NCBI GenBank assembly: GCA_038224615.1
Contig: JBBRFH010000151.1
Span: 1-8,476 of the forward strand
Length of the DNA: 8,476 nt
DNA from: JBBRFH01 sp038224615
Lineage (GTDB): Bacteria; Planctomycetota; Phycisphaerae; Tepidisphaerales; Tepidisphaeraceae
Reading direction: 5' to 3'
Shown: one piece after another, positions 1 to 5,607 of the stretch
How positions within the stretch are numbered: the first letter of the stretch is position 1
Layout of the letters: every line of letters starts with the position of its first letter
Notes under the pieces: model-generated
What the model was told of the DNA's origin: nothing
Seen by the model: only the letters and a program-made list of their open reading frames with translations
Databases searched by the model: none
Made by a program: the position numbers and the translations under genes

Positions 1-538
1 CGGCACTGGTCACCGGATCGAGGCCCGCGGACGGTTCGTCGTAAAAAAGGATTTGCGGGTCCAGCGCCAGCGCGCGGGCGAGCCCGGCACGCTTCTTCAT
101 GCCGCCGGAGATTTCGCTGGGCAGCTTGTGGGCATGTTCGCGCAGGCCGACGAGTTCGAGCTTGATCTTGACGACGATGTCGATCGTTTGCTCGGGGAGG
201 TCGGTGTGCTCGCGCAGGGGCAATGCGACGTTGTCGCCGATGGTCATCGAGTTGTAGAGCGCGCCGCTCTGGAAGAGCACGCCGATGGATTTGCGGTAAT
301 CGTCGAGTTCATCGTCGGTGAGCTTGCACAGGTTCTTGCCCATGACGTCGATCTCCCCGCCGTCGATGCTCACCGAGCCGATCATCATGCGCAGGAGCGT
401 CGATTTGCCCGACCCGGACCCGCCCAGGATCACCAGCGTTTCACCGCGCCGGACGTCGAGCTCGATCTGATCGAGCACGGTGCGCGTGCCGAAGATCTTG
501 GTGGCCTTGTCGACTTTGATGGCGATTTCGTCTGGCAT
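1..538 (-). CDS. mlaF: MlaF-type ABC transporter ATP-binding protein (3' end off window)
   Basis: Cytoplasmic ATPase of an Mla-type (MCE) phospholipid transporter, pairing with the MlaE permease encoded just upstream. The visible 179 residues start MPDEIAIKVDKATKIFG and carry Walker A GGSGSGKST (about 39-47), the Q-loop in FQSGALYN (89-96), the ABC signature SGGMKKR (144-150), Walker B ILFYDEP (163-169) and D-loop SAGLD (170-174). SGGM followed by basic residues, then LARALALDP and LFYDEPSAGLDP, is the MlaF/Ttg2A style. The C-terminal third, including the switch histidine, lies beyond base 1. The ATG at 536-538 has no clear Shine-Dalgarno. It lies 163 bp after the mlaE stop, across an inverted-repeat element. 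An mlaD-like MCE gene would be expected further downstream, outside the window. The family call is strong; the substrate is inferred. Confidence 0.93.
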   Translation of the reverse strand, partial: MPDEIAIKVDKATKIFGTRTVLDQIELDVRRGETLVILGGSGSGKSTLLRMMIGSVSIDGGEIDVMGKNLCKLTDDELDDYRKSIGVLFQSGALYNSMTIGDNVALPLREHTDLPEQTIDIVVKIKLELVGLREHAHKLPSEISGGMKKRAGLARALALDPQILFYDEPSAGLDPVTSA

Positions 539-553
539 GATTTGAAGACGGTT

Positions 554-693
554 CACCGCCGAGACGCGGAGGTCGCGGAGATCACCTGAACGCTTGGATG
601 GTTACTTACGATTCGCATTTTAGGGGCGGATGAGTTGCCGGAATGCGACGAGGTCTCCGGGCCGATCTCCGCGTGCTCTGCGTCTCTGCGGTG
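554..693. repeat. Imperfect inverted repeat (30-bp arms) in the mlaE-mlaF gap
   Basis: The arms lie at 554-583 and 664-693, the second inverted. Aligned by eye, 26 of 30 positions match. The core word in the second arm reads CACCGCAGAGACGCAGAG on the minus strand. The 80 bp between the arms show no coding signal. From memory, words of this CACCGCAGAGACGCAGAG type recur between genes in many planctomycete and other GC-rich genomes, so this is probably a dispersed palindromic repeat. In RNA it could fold into a long hairpin between the two Mla genes and affect their relative expression. It has no T-tract, so it is not a classic terminator. Confidence 0.7.
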
Positions 694-701
694 AGTTTGC
701 A

Positions 702-1526
702 TTACAGCCCCACGAAGTAGAAGAACGTCGTGAATCCCAGGTCGATGAAAGTCAATGCGACGATGGTGTAGACGACCGTCTTGGTGGTGGCAACGCCGAC
801 GCCCTCGGCACCGCCTTCGACGCCCATGCCGAGACGGCAGGCGATGGTGCTGAGGGTCGCACCGAAGACCGCTGATTTCACCAGGCCGCCGATGAAGTCC
901 TTCATCACGATCGCGGCGAAGGTGGTGTTGACGTAAAGCTCGGGGCTGATGCCGAAGAAGCAGCTCGATACGACGAGCCCGCCCAGGGCACCCATCAAAT
1001 CGCCGACGATCGCCAGGCAGACCATCATGACCGTGGTGGCGATGACGCGCGGGACGACGAGGAAGCGCACCGGACTAATTGCCTGCGCCTCGAGCGCCTC
1101 GAGTTCCTCCGACACCTTCATCGTGCCCAGCTCGGCCGCGATCGACGCGCCGGCGAAACCCGTCAGCGTGATGGCGGCGACAAGCGGCCCGAGTTCGCGG
1201 AACATCGCCACGCCGATGATGTCGGCGATCTTGTCGACCGCGCCGTACTGACGAAGAATCGGCTCCATCTGCAGCGAGAGAATGGCTCCGATGCAGAAGA
1301 CGACCAGGCTGACGATGCCGATCGAGTTCACGCCGACGCGGACCATCTGCGACCACAGATTCTGCCACCCCAGCCTGCGCCCACGTCCGCTGAGCAGCGC
1401 GGGATGGACCATCCGCACGGCGTCGCGAAACAGCAGCCCCAGCCCCCCGATGAACTCGACGGTGCCGACCGCAATCCGCCCGAGAGTGGTGATGGGAGAC
1501 AGCATGATCGGTGTTACGTGATACAT
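702..1526 (-). CDS. mlaE: MlaE-family ABC transporter permease
   Basis: Inner-membrane permease of an Mla/MCE-type lipid transporter, 274 aa, close to the usual 260-270. After an amphipathic N-terminal stretch there are about five hydrophobic segments. The family core FRELGPLVAAITLTGFAGAS followed by IAAELGTMKVSEELEAL (about 110-145) is the MlaE signature contacting the ATPase, and the C-terminus ends DLGFTTFFYFVGL. It sits 61 bp after the STAS gene and 163 bp before mlaF on the same strand. The start is uncertain: the ATG at 1524-1526 lies inside a 7-bp tandem repeat, and an in-frame ATG at 1503-1505 (giving MLSPITTLG) may be the true start. Neither has a clear Shine-Dalgarno. In E. coli, MlaE works with MlaF, MlaB and MlaD; here the STAS gene upstream could play the MlaB part (inference). 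Confidence 0.92.
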   Translation of the reverse strand: MYHVTPIMLSPITTLGRIAVGTVEFIGGLGLLFRDAVRMVHPALLSGRGRRLGWQNLWSQMVRVGVNSIGIVSLVVFCIGAILSLQMEPILRQYGAVDKIADIIGVAMFRELGPLVAAITLTGFAGASIAAELGTMKVSEELEALEAQAISPVRFLVVPRVIATTVMMVCLAIVGDLMGALGGLVVSSCFFGISPELYVNTTFAAIVMKDFIGGLVKSAVFGATLSTIACRLGMGVEGGAEGVGVATTKTVVYTIVALTFIDLGFTTFFYFVGL

Positions 1527-1586
1527 GATGCGTGATGCGTGAAAGCGGCGATCCGCAATTTACGGATCGCTCATCACGCCACACGC
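1516..1586. repeat. 7-bp tandem repeats plus long imperfect hairpin between the STAS gene and mlaE
   Basis: Four tandem 7-mers fitting RCRTGAW fill 1516-1543 (ACGTGAT, ACATGAT, GCGTGAT, GCGTGAA). Bases 1530-1542 pair with 1574-1586 at 11 of 13 positions. Inside this lies a perfect 8-bp stem, GCGATCCG (1548-1555) with CGGATCGC (1563-1570), around a 7-nt loop. Almost the whole gap between the STAS and mlaE genes is therefore one stem-loop. There is no T-tract on either strand, so a repeat element or an mRNA processing/attenuation structure is likelier than an intrinsic terminator. The upstream mlaE start codon candidate lies within the tandem repeat. Confidence 0.7.
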
Positions 1587-1587
1587 G

Positions 1588-1950
1588 TCATTTACTCAGC
1601 GCTTCGGCTTCGTCGGCACAAACGGTGAAAATCGAATTGAGTCGCGCGATCTCCAGCAGGCCTTTGACGCGCGGCTGCAGATTGGTCAGGCACACTTTGC
1701 CGCCTATCTTGCGCAGCCGTTGCATGGCCTCGACGAGGACGGCGACGGCACTGGAGTCCATATACGGTACGTCGTTAAGGTTCAGAACCAGCTTCTTGGC
1801 GCTGGTTTTCTGGAGCAGCGAGAGTAGATCGGTGCGGAGGTCGGGGCTGGAGTGCAGGTCGATCTCGCCGCGCACGTGCAGGATGAGGGCGTCGCCCTCC
1901 TGTCGGGCGGCGGTGACGGCGTCGGTGGTGGTTTTGAGCTCGTCCGGCAT
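1588..1950 (-). CDS. STAS-domain anti-sigma factor antagonist (SpoIIAA/RsbV-like, possibly MlaB-like)
   Basis: Small cytoplasmic protein, 120 aa, consisting of a single STAS domain. Visible motifs are RGEIDLHSSPDLR (28-40), the strand LVLNLNDVPYMDSSAVAV (54-71), GGKVCLTNLQPRVKGLLE (83-100) and a short C-terminal helix. In SpoIIAA/RsbV the second serine of the DSS motif is phosphorylated by the partner kinase; that position is Ser67 here. The start at 1948-1950 is chosen because it gives standard STAS length; the frame stays open upstream but would run into the kinase gene. Its start is 11 bp after the kinase stop, so the two are surely co-translated. It lies directly ahead of mlaE, and MlaB of the E. 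coli Mla complex is also a STAS protein, so it may serve a sigma switch, the transporter, or both. Confidence 0.9.
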   Translation of the reverse strand: MPDELKTTTDAVTAARQEGDALILHVRGEIDLHSSPDLRTDLLSLLQKTSAKKLVLNLNDVPYMDSSAVAVLVEAMQRLRKIGGKVCLTNLQPRVKGLLEIARLNSIFTVCADEAEALSK

Positions 1951-1961
1951 TGGGAACCTAG

Positions 1962-2381
1962 TTATCGCTTTCGCTTGATCATCTTCAACAGCATTCCGTC
2001 CGGTTGCGGAACAAATTGCAGTTGGTCCATCATCAGCTTCATGCACGCCAACCCGAGCCCGCCGGGCTGGAGCAGGTCGGTCTTTTGTCTGGCGAGATTC
2101 GGTACCGCGCCGCTGCCCCAGTCGCGCAGGAGGACGACAACGTCTTCACCTTCGATCTCCACAGTGAGTTCGATCCGGCCATCGTCACGGCCTTTGTACG
2201 CGTGACGGATGATGTTGGCGATTGCCTCGTTGGTGGCCAGCCCAAGCTCGGCGACGTCTTCGGGTTCCAGTCCGCGGGCGGCGGCAAAGCGCTCCAGCGC
2301 CTTTCGCGCGCTGGCGATCTCCGCGGGGTCGCTGGTCATCGCGAGCGAGAGCTTGTGATCGTCGTCCGTGCGTTCGCTCAT
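1962..2381 (-). CDS. Anti-sigma serine kinase, RsbW/SpoIIAB-type GHKL ATPase
   Basis: Predicted cytoplasmic serine-protein kinase and anti-sigma factor, 139 aa, the usual single-domain length. The N box ELGLATNEAIANIIRHAY (45-62) has the Mg-binding Asn in NEAIANI. The G1 box is RDWGSG (86-91), and the G2 box is GGLGLACMKLMMD (107-119). This order matches the HATPase_c_2 family (RsbW, SpoIIAB). Such kinases bind a sigma factor or other target and are switched by phosphorylating a STAS partner, which is encoded 11 bp downstream. The ATG at 2379-2381 overlaps the stop of the HEAT lipoprotein gene (2378-2380) in an ATGA arrangement, pointing to translational coupling. Whether its target is the sigma factor encoded at 3616-4590 or something else cannot be told from sequence. 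Confidence 0.92.
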   Translation of the reverse strand: MSERTDDDHKLSLAMTSDPAEIASARKALERFAAARGLEPEDVAELGLATNEAIANIIRHAYKGRDDGRIELTVEIEGEDVVVLLRDWGSGAVPNLARQKTDLLQPGGLGLACMKLMMDQLQFVPQPDGMLLKMIKRKR

Positions 2382-2707
2382 TTGCCTGCATCCCGCTCAT
2401 TGGCCAGCCACTGCTTCCACCGCTCGACCGCCGCTCGCCGGACCGCCTCGTGATCGTAGTAGCGGTAGCCGAACGTTTGCCCGGTGAGCCGGCGGAGTCC
2501 TTCAATCGCATAGAACCGGACGGCCGGATCGTCGTTTTCCAGGTCCACCACGAGCTGCTCGGCGGCGGCTTTGTCGTCCGAAGCGATGGCTTTTTTGATC
2601 GCCGGGATCTTGAACGACGCATCGTCGTCAGCGATCCCACGACTCACCGACGGCGCACAACCTGCGGTGAGCAATGAGATCAGGATAACCAATGACCGGC
2701 CACACAT
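2378..2707 (-). CDS. Small HEAT-repeat lipoprotein
   Basis: Predicted exported lipoprotein, 109 aa. A short signal peptide (1-16) ends in a lipobox LTAGC with Cys17 as the lipidation site. The mature part is helical and looks like one or two HEAT-type repeats: a helix around 34-55, then DDPAVRFYAIEGLRRLTG (59-76) and HEAVRRAAVERWKQWL (86-101). The TGQTFGY...W..W ending resembles short planctomycete HEAT lipoproteins known to me only as hypothetical. Its stop overlaps the kinase start by 4 bp, so it heads the kinase-STAS operon and could be an envelope sensor for that switch (inference). The ATG at 2705-2707 has no Shine-Dalgarno, but a GATAAT hexamer lies 6 bp before it. Confidence 0.8.
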   Translation of the reverse strand: MCGRSLVILISLLTAGCAPSVSRGIADDDASFKIPAIKKAIASDDKAAAEQLVVDLENDDPAVRFYAIEGLRRLTGQTFGYRYYDHEAVRRAAVERWKQWLANERDAGK

Positions 2708-2713
2708 TGCCAG

Positions 2714-2719
2714 ATTATC
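2714..2719 (-). promoter_or_regulatory. Possible -10 element for the lipoprotein-kinase-STAS operon
   Basis: On the minus strand this reads GATAAT, a 5/6 match to TATAAT, 6 bp upstream of the ATG at 2705-2707. No convincing -35 hexamer is seen at the usual spacing. If used, transcription would begin at or next to the start codon, giving a leaderless message; this would agree with the absence of a ribosome binding site. Weak evidence, as a single hexamer can occur by chance. Confidence 0.25.
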
Positions 2720-2728
2720 GGCACGCGG

Positions 2729-2746
2729 GCCGCAAAATCATGCGGC
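2729..2746. other. Short hairpin between the prepilin and lipoprotein genes
   Basis: GCCGCA (2729-2734) pairs perfectly with TGCGGC (2741-2746) around a 6-nt loop. It lies 10 bp after the stop of the prepilin-like gene. There is no T-tract beyond the stem on the minus strand, so it is at best a weak terminator or an mRNA 3'-end structure. Confidence 0.3.
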
Positions 2747-2755
2747 GGAACGCGC

Positions 2756-3478
2756 CTATTGATGATCTAAAACGGCCCAGACGAGGTCCATCTCGTCGTC
2801 AAACTGCGTGTCCGGCGCCCCCGCTGGGTCCGGACAACCGGCCAGCGGCTGGTTGATGGCGACCCGATCCACCCACCGCGCCGCCCCGTTCCCGTACAGC
2901 ACGTTGATGCCTTGCTGGTGCCGCGCGTCGATCCGCGGGTGGCTGTTCGACAGGTCGGCAAAGATCGCCTTATCTTTGAACTTATGCAGCCTTGGCATCA
3001 CAAAGCCGGCGACCGGCGTATCGGGCATCAGCGTCTCGGGACGCGCCCCGTAACCGCTGAAGATGTTGGTCGTTGACGCTCCCGTGACATCCGGCGGCCA
3101 CGGATTGCTTTGCGTGGCAAACCGGAACTTGTCGGTCCGCTCGGACGGACAGAACAGAATTCGCGGATCCCGGACCATGTTTGCCTTCCAAAGCCAGCCG
3201 AATAGCACGATTTGCCTGGACGTGCCGCTGTAGATCATCGAATTGAATTGCTTGGCTTTTCGGTAACCGATCGGCACCTGATCACGGTAATCAAGCCCAT
3301 AGAACGCGAATGCCTGGTGTACCTGACGCAGGTTCCCAAGACACGCCGACCGCTTTGCCGACTCCCGGGCTTTGGCAAGCGAAGGGAGCAGGATCGAGAT
3401 CAGCAGCGCGATGATGCCGATCACGACGAGCAATTCGACCAGCGTGAATGCGGGACGACCGGGCATGCCGGGAATCAT
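2756..3478 (-). CDS. Prepilin-type N-terminal methylation domain protein (pseudopilin, H-x9-DG-like family)
   Basis: Predicted type II secretion or type IV pilus-like pseudopilin, 240 aa from the chosen start. A short leader MIPGMPGRPA is followed by FTLVELLVVIGIIALLIS, the class III prepilin cleavage and membrane segment, with the conserved Glu five residues after the cut. The residue before the cut is Ala rather than the usual Gly. The C-terminal part holds RHQQGINVLYGNGAARWV (186-203), fitting the H-x9-DG planctomycete pseudopilin motif with Asn197 in place of Asp. It ends DLVWAVLDHQ. ATGs at 3464-3466 and 3494-3496 are alternatives; 3476-3478 has a G-rich GGTTGGTG about 3 nt upstream. The frame's far GTG at 3544 lies in the sigma-factor terminator tail and is unlikely. 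Planctomycetes carry many such proteins; the individual role is unknown. Confidence 0.88.
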   Translation of the reverse strand: MIPGMPGRPAFTLVELLVVIGIIALLISILLPSLAKARESAKRSACLGNLRQVHQAFAFYGLDYRDQVPIGYRKAKQFNSMIYSGTSRQIVLFGWLWKANMVRDPRILFCPSERTDKFRFATQSNPWPPDVTGASTTNIFSGYGARPETLMPDTPVAGFVMPRLHKFKDKAIFADLSNSHPRIDARHQQGINVLYGNGAARWVDRVAINQPLAGCPDPAGAPDTQFDDEMDLVWAVLDHQ

Positions 3479-3545
3479 AGGCACCAACCGTTCCATGCGC
3501 GCACACGGAAGCCCGCGCGGCGTTTGGGCCGCGGCGGGGAACACG

Positions 3546-3581
3546 AAAAAGAGCCCAGCGTCGTTGGACGATGGGCTCTTT
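3546..3581 (-). terminator. Intrinsic terminator of the sigma factor gene
   Basis: AAAGAGCCCA (3548-3557) pairs perfectly with TGGGCTCTTT (3572-3581). After one G-A mismatch the stem continues with CGTC (3559-3562) and GACG (3567-3570) around a GTTG tetraloop. On the minus strand the stem runs into a T-tract (A3546-A3550 on the plus strand). It lies 34 bp after the sigma-factor stop. The other strand also has a U-rich end, so it may work in both directions. Confidence 0.85.
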
Positions 3582-3615
3582 ATTAATTGTGTCTGAACGT
3601 TACCCGACCCGTGGA

Positions 3616-4590
3616 TCAGGCTTCAAGCGCCGTGGCCGGGGTTCCACGGGGGCGGAGGACGCCGTCTTCGACGAGGCGACGGATTTTGCTCAGTGCCTTG
3701 TTCTGGATTTGCCGCACACGCTCCTTGGTCACGCCGATAATTCGACCGACCTGTTCGAGCGTGAGCGGCGTCTCCTGCTGCTGATCCCAGTTGAAGCGCT
3801 GCTTGATGACCGTCTGCTCGATGTTCGAGAGGTCGGCCAGGTTACGATCGACGATCTGCTTGAGTTCGTCGGCGATGTCTTCTTCGACCGCATCGCGTTT
3901 CTTGTCGCCCCAGTCGCTCTTTTCGAGGTCCGGCTCGAACTCGACCGGGAAGCGGGTCCGATGCCGGCTGTGCTTCTGCGCCGTGCGGCTGAACGCCTTG
4001 AGGATCGCCCGGCAGGCGTAGGTGCTGAACTTGAACCCGCGGTCTATGTTGAACTTATCGACGGCTCGGAGCAGCGCCATGTTGCCTTCGGAGACGATTT
4101 CGGCGAAGTCGATGTCGCCGAGGCGGGTCCGCTTGGCCATCGCCAGCACCAGCGCGAGGTTGGTGCGGGTGAGGTACTCGCGGAAGTGCTCCATTTTGTG
4201 GTGCCAGTCAACGAGTTGCCCGGCCAACTCCCGGGTCAGCCCCGTCTCAGCGGCCTGCTTCTGGAGGGCGGTCAGGCGGAGCTTGGAAAAGTTGTAGCGC
4301 AGGAACATGAGCCGCTCTTCGGCGGCACTCATGAGTTGAGGCGTGCCGTTGGCCGAGGCGTTGGCGACGTCGTCGCGAGTCGGCTGATACCACGCCACCA
4401 TCGGCAATTCCGGCTCGCCTTCGCTGAACAGCTTATGCTCGAGTCCGCGTTCCAAAAACACCGGCGAATCCATAAAGGCGTAGTTGCCGAGCAGAATCGC
4501 TTCCGCCTTGGCGCGCATCGCCTTCGGAATCGGCGTGGCACGCTTCGGTGCGGATGTCATTGGACGCGGGCTTCTCAGTGTTATTGCCAT
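3616..4590 (-). CDS. RNA polymerase sigma-70 family factor, group 2/3-like, region 3 reduced
   Basis: Directs RNA polymerase to promoters; 324 aa. Residues 1-84 are a basic, poorly conserved N-terminus. A region 1.2-like stretch TPQLMSAAEERLMFLRYN covers 83-100. Region 2 spans about 137-216, with LTRTNLALVLAMA, EIVSEGNMALLRAVDKF and RGFKFSTYACRAILKAFSR. Region 4 covers about 251-308 with the helix-turn-helix LTLEQVGRIIGVTKERVRQI (277-296). Only about 35 residues separate the end of region 2/3.0 (RFPVEF, 213-218) from region 4, so regions 3.1-3.2 look shortened. The two promoter-melting tryptophans after FSTYA are Arg and Ala here. A strong Shine-Dalgarno AAGGAG (4597-4602) fixes the start at 4588-4590. 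It is transcribed alone and ends at an intrinsic terminator. The regulon is unknown. Confidence 0.92.
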   Translation of the reverse strand: MAITLRSPRPMTSAPKRATPIPKAMRAKAEAILLGNYAFMDSPVFLERGLEHKLFSEGEPELPMVAWYQPTRDDVANASANGTPQLMSAAEERLMFLRYNFSKLRLTALQKQAAETGLTRELAGQLVDWHHKMEHFREYLTRTNLALVLAMAKRTRLGDIDFAEIVSEGNMALLRAVDKFNIDRGFKFSTYACRAILKAFSRTAQKHSRHRTRFPVEFEPDLEKSDWGDKKRDAVEEDIADELKQIVDRNLADLSNIEQTVIKQRFNWDQQQETPLTLEQVGRIIGVTKERVRQIQNKALSKIRRLVEDGVLRPRGTPATALEA

Positions 4591-4596
4591 CCCAGA

Positions 4597-4604
4597 CTCC
4601 TTCT
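4597..4604 (-). promoter_or_regulatory. Ribosome binding site of the sigma factor gene
   Basis: The minus strand reads AGAAGGAG, a near-perfect Shine-Dalgarno, 6 nt ahead of the ATG at 4588-4590. It is the strongest ribosome binding site in the window; most other genes here have weak or no sites. Confidence 0.85.
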
Positions 4605-4892
4605 TAGGTACTAACCCTCTGAATTCTCGTTCTCGGACTTTGCCTCGTACGGCTATTATTCGCTTGATGCGTCGCCATACGTACTACGAACTGAACCGAT
4701 TCTCGGATGAGGCTACACAACATCCGTACATTACGTGATTTACAAACTCACTCGTCGATTAGAACCGGTCTTTTCCAACCGGGGTGGACACTTGCATGAG
4801 GCAGCATGTCACGCCCTCGATTGCACAATGATCACAATACCGGTGACGCATTAATCACCCCCGTCCGAACGATGAAATCGGCTTTATTTTGC

Positions 4893-4915
4893 AAAAAATG
4901 CGGTTTGTGAACCGC
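4893..4915 (-). terminator. Hairpin with T-tract facing the sigma factor gene, upstream of nadD
   Basis: GCGGTT (4900-4905) and AACCGC (4910-4915) form a perfect 6-bp stem with a TGTG loop. Beyond the stem on the minus strand comes A, then six T (A4893-A4898 on the plus strand). This is the layout of an intrinsic terminator for minus-strand transcription, yet no minus-strand gene lies upstream of it. It may stop antisense transcripts from nadD, or act as a 5'-leader structure of nadD on the plus strand. Confidence 0.45.
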
Positions 4916-4941
4916 GGGCGGGTAGAACTGGGCGTAGGCCG

Positions 4942-5559
4942 ATGACTTTAGCCTCCGATCGCACCCTTTTCTTTGGCGGGAGCTTCAATCCCGTGCATCT
5001 TGCCCACCTCGCTTGCTCGCGTGCCGCAGCACGCGCTGGGGGGTTCGCTCATGTCACGCTCGTTCCGTGCCACCAACCGGTTCTGAAATCCAAGGCCTAC
5101 GACCTCGCCTCAAGCGAGCACCGGCTGGCGATGCTGCTGCTGGCGGCGGAGGAAGCCTCGGATCGGGATCTGACCTACGCGGTTGACCCGATCGAATTGA
5201 CCCGCGCCGGCCCCACCTACACCGTCGACACCGCCGAAGCCCTGCACGGCCAAGGCCGGTCGACCGTGGACTGGCTGATCGGCGCCGACCAGGTGCTGAA
5301 CCTGCACCGTTGGCACCGATTCCCCGAGTTGATGCGGCTGGTCCGCTTCTGGGTCATGCACCGTCCGGGGTATGAACTGGACTGGACGCGCGTTCACCCC
5401 GACGCGCGGAAGCTGCGGGATAACCAGGTGGAAGTCCCGCAAATGGATATCAGCGCCACGACCATCCGCGACCGCGTCCGAGCCGGTCTGCGGTTCGAGA
5501 ACCTGGTGACAACCAAGGTCCGAGAATACATCCTGGCCCATCGGCTCTATATTCCGTAA
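4942..5559 (+). CDS. nadD: Nicotinate-nucleotide adenylyltransferase
   Basis: Cytoplasmic enzyme of NAD biosynthesis: transfers AMP from ATP to nicotinate mononucleotide to give deamido-NAD and pyrophosphate. At 205 aa it has the normal NadD length. Near the N-terminus is FFGGSFNPVHLAHL (10-23), the nucleotidyltransferase GSFxPxHxxH motif. GPTYTVDT (90-97) and WLIGADQVLNLHRWHRF (111-127) are the NadD substrate-binding stretches, and MDISATTIRDRV (168-179) is the ISxTxIR phosphate-binding motif. It ends VREYILAHRLY. The ATG at 4942 is preceded by only a weak AGG; it places the motif at the usual distance from the N-terminus. It is divergent from the sigma gene and 138 bp ahead of the PstS-like gene, with no other NAD gene in view. 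Confidence 0.96.
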   Translation: MTLASDRTLFFGGSFNPVHLAHLACSRAAARAGGFAHVTLVPCHQPVLKSKAYDLASSEHRLAMLLLAAEEASDRDLTYAVDPIELTRAGPTYTVDTAEALHGQGRSTVDWLIGADQVLNLHRWHRFPELMRLVRFWVMHRPGYELDWTRVHPDARKLRDNQVEVPQMDISATTIRDRVRAGLRFENLVTTKVREYILAHRLYIP

Positions 5560-5607
5560 GCACGATCGATCCGGATGGTCGATTCAGATCAAGCGATTCA
5601 TATCGAA

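Larger units (their letters stand above)
4591..4941. other. Divergent intergenic region between the sigma factor gene and nadD
   Basis: No believable gene lies in these 351 bp, and their lower GC content suits a regulatory region. The left part is the 5' leader of the sigma gene with its ribosome binding site. The right part carries a hairpin with a minus-strand T-tract just ahead of nadD. I searched both strands for TTGACA/TATAAT pairs and found none convincing: AATAAT-like and TCTAAT-like hexamers on the minus strand (around 4655 and 4757) lack a partner at 16-18 bp. No known riboswitch or tRNA fold was recognised. Confidence 0.6.

Noticed and set aside
53..589. 178-aa plus-strand open frame opposite mlaF
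   Set aside because: Antisense shadow of the ATPase gene, whose Walker A, signature and Walker B motifs are clear on the minus strand.
2378..4590. One long operon from the sigma factor through mlaF
   Set aside because: The strong terminator at 3546-3581 separates the sigma gene from the rest, so full co-transcription is unlikely.
3571..4614. 347-aa plus-strand open frame, the longest on that strand in the left half
   Set aside because: It is antisense to the sigma factor gene, has no recognisable domain and shows the composition typical of a reverse-frame shadow.
4484..4738. 84-aa plus-strand open frame entering the sigma-nadD gap
   Set aside because: Begins antisense to the sigma gene, lacks a ribosome binding site and resembles no protein known to me.
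4763..4781. AACCGG direct repeat that could also pair as CCGG/CCGG
   Set aside because: Only 4 bp would pair in RNA; too short to support a structure or an operator.
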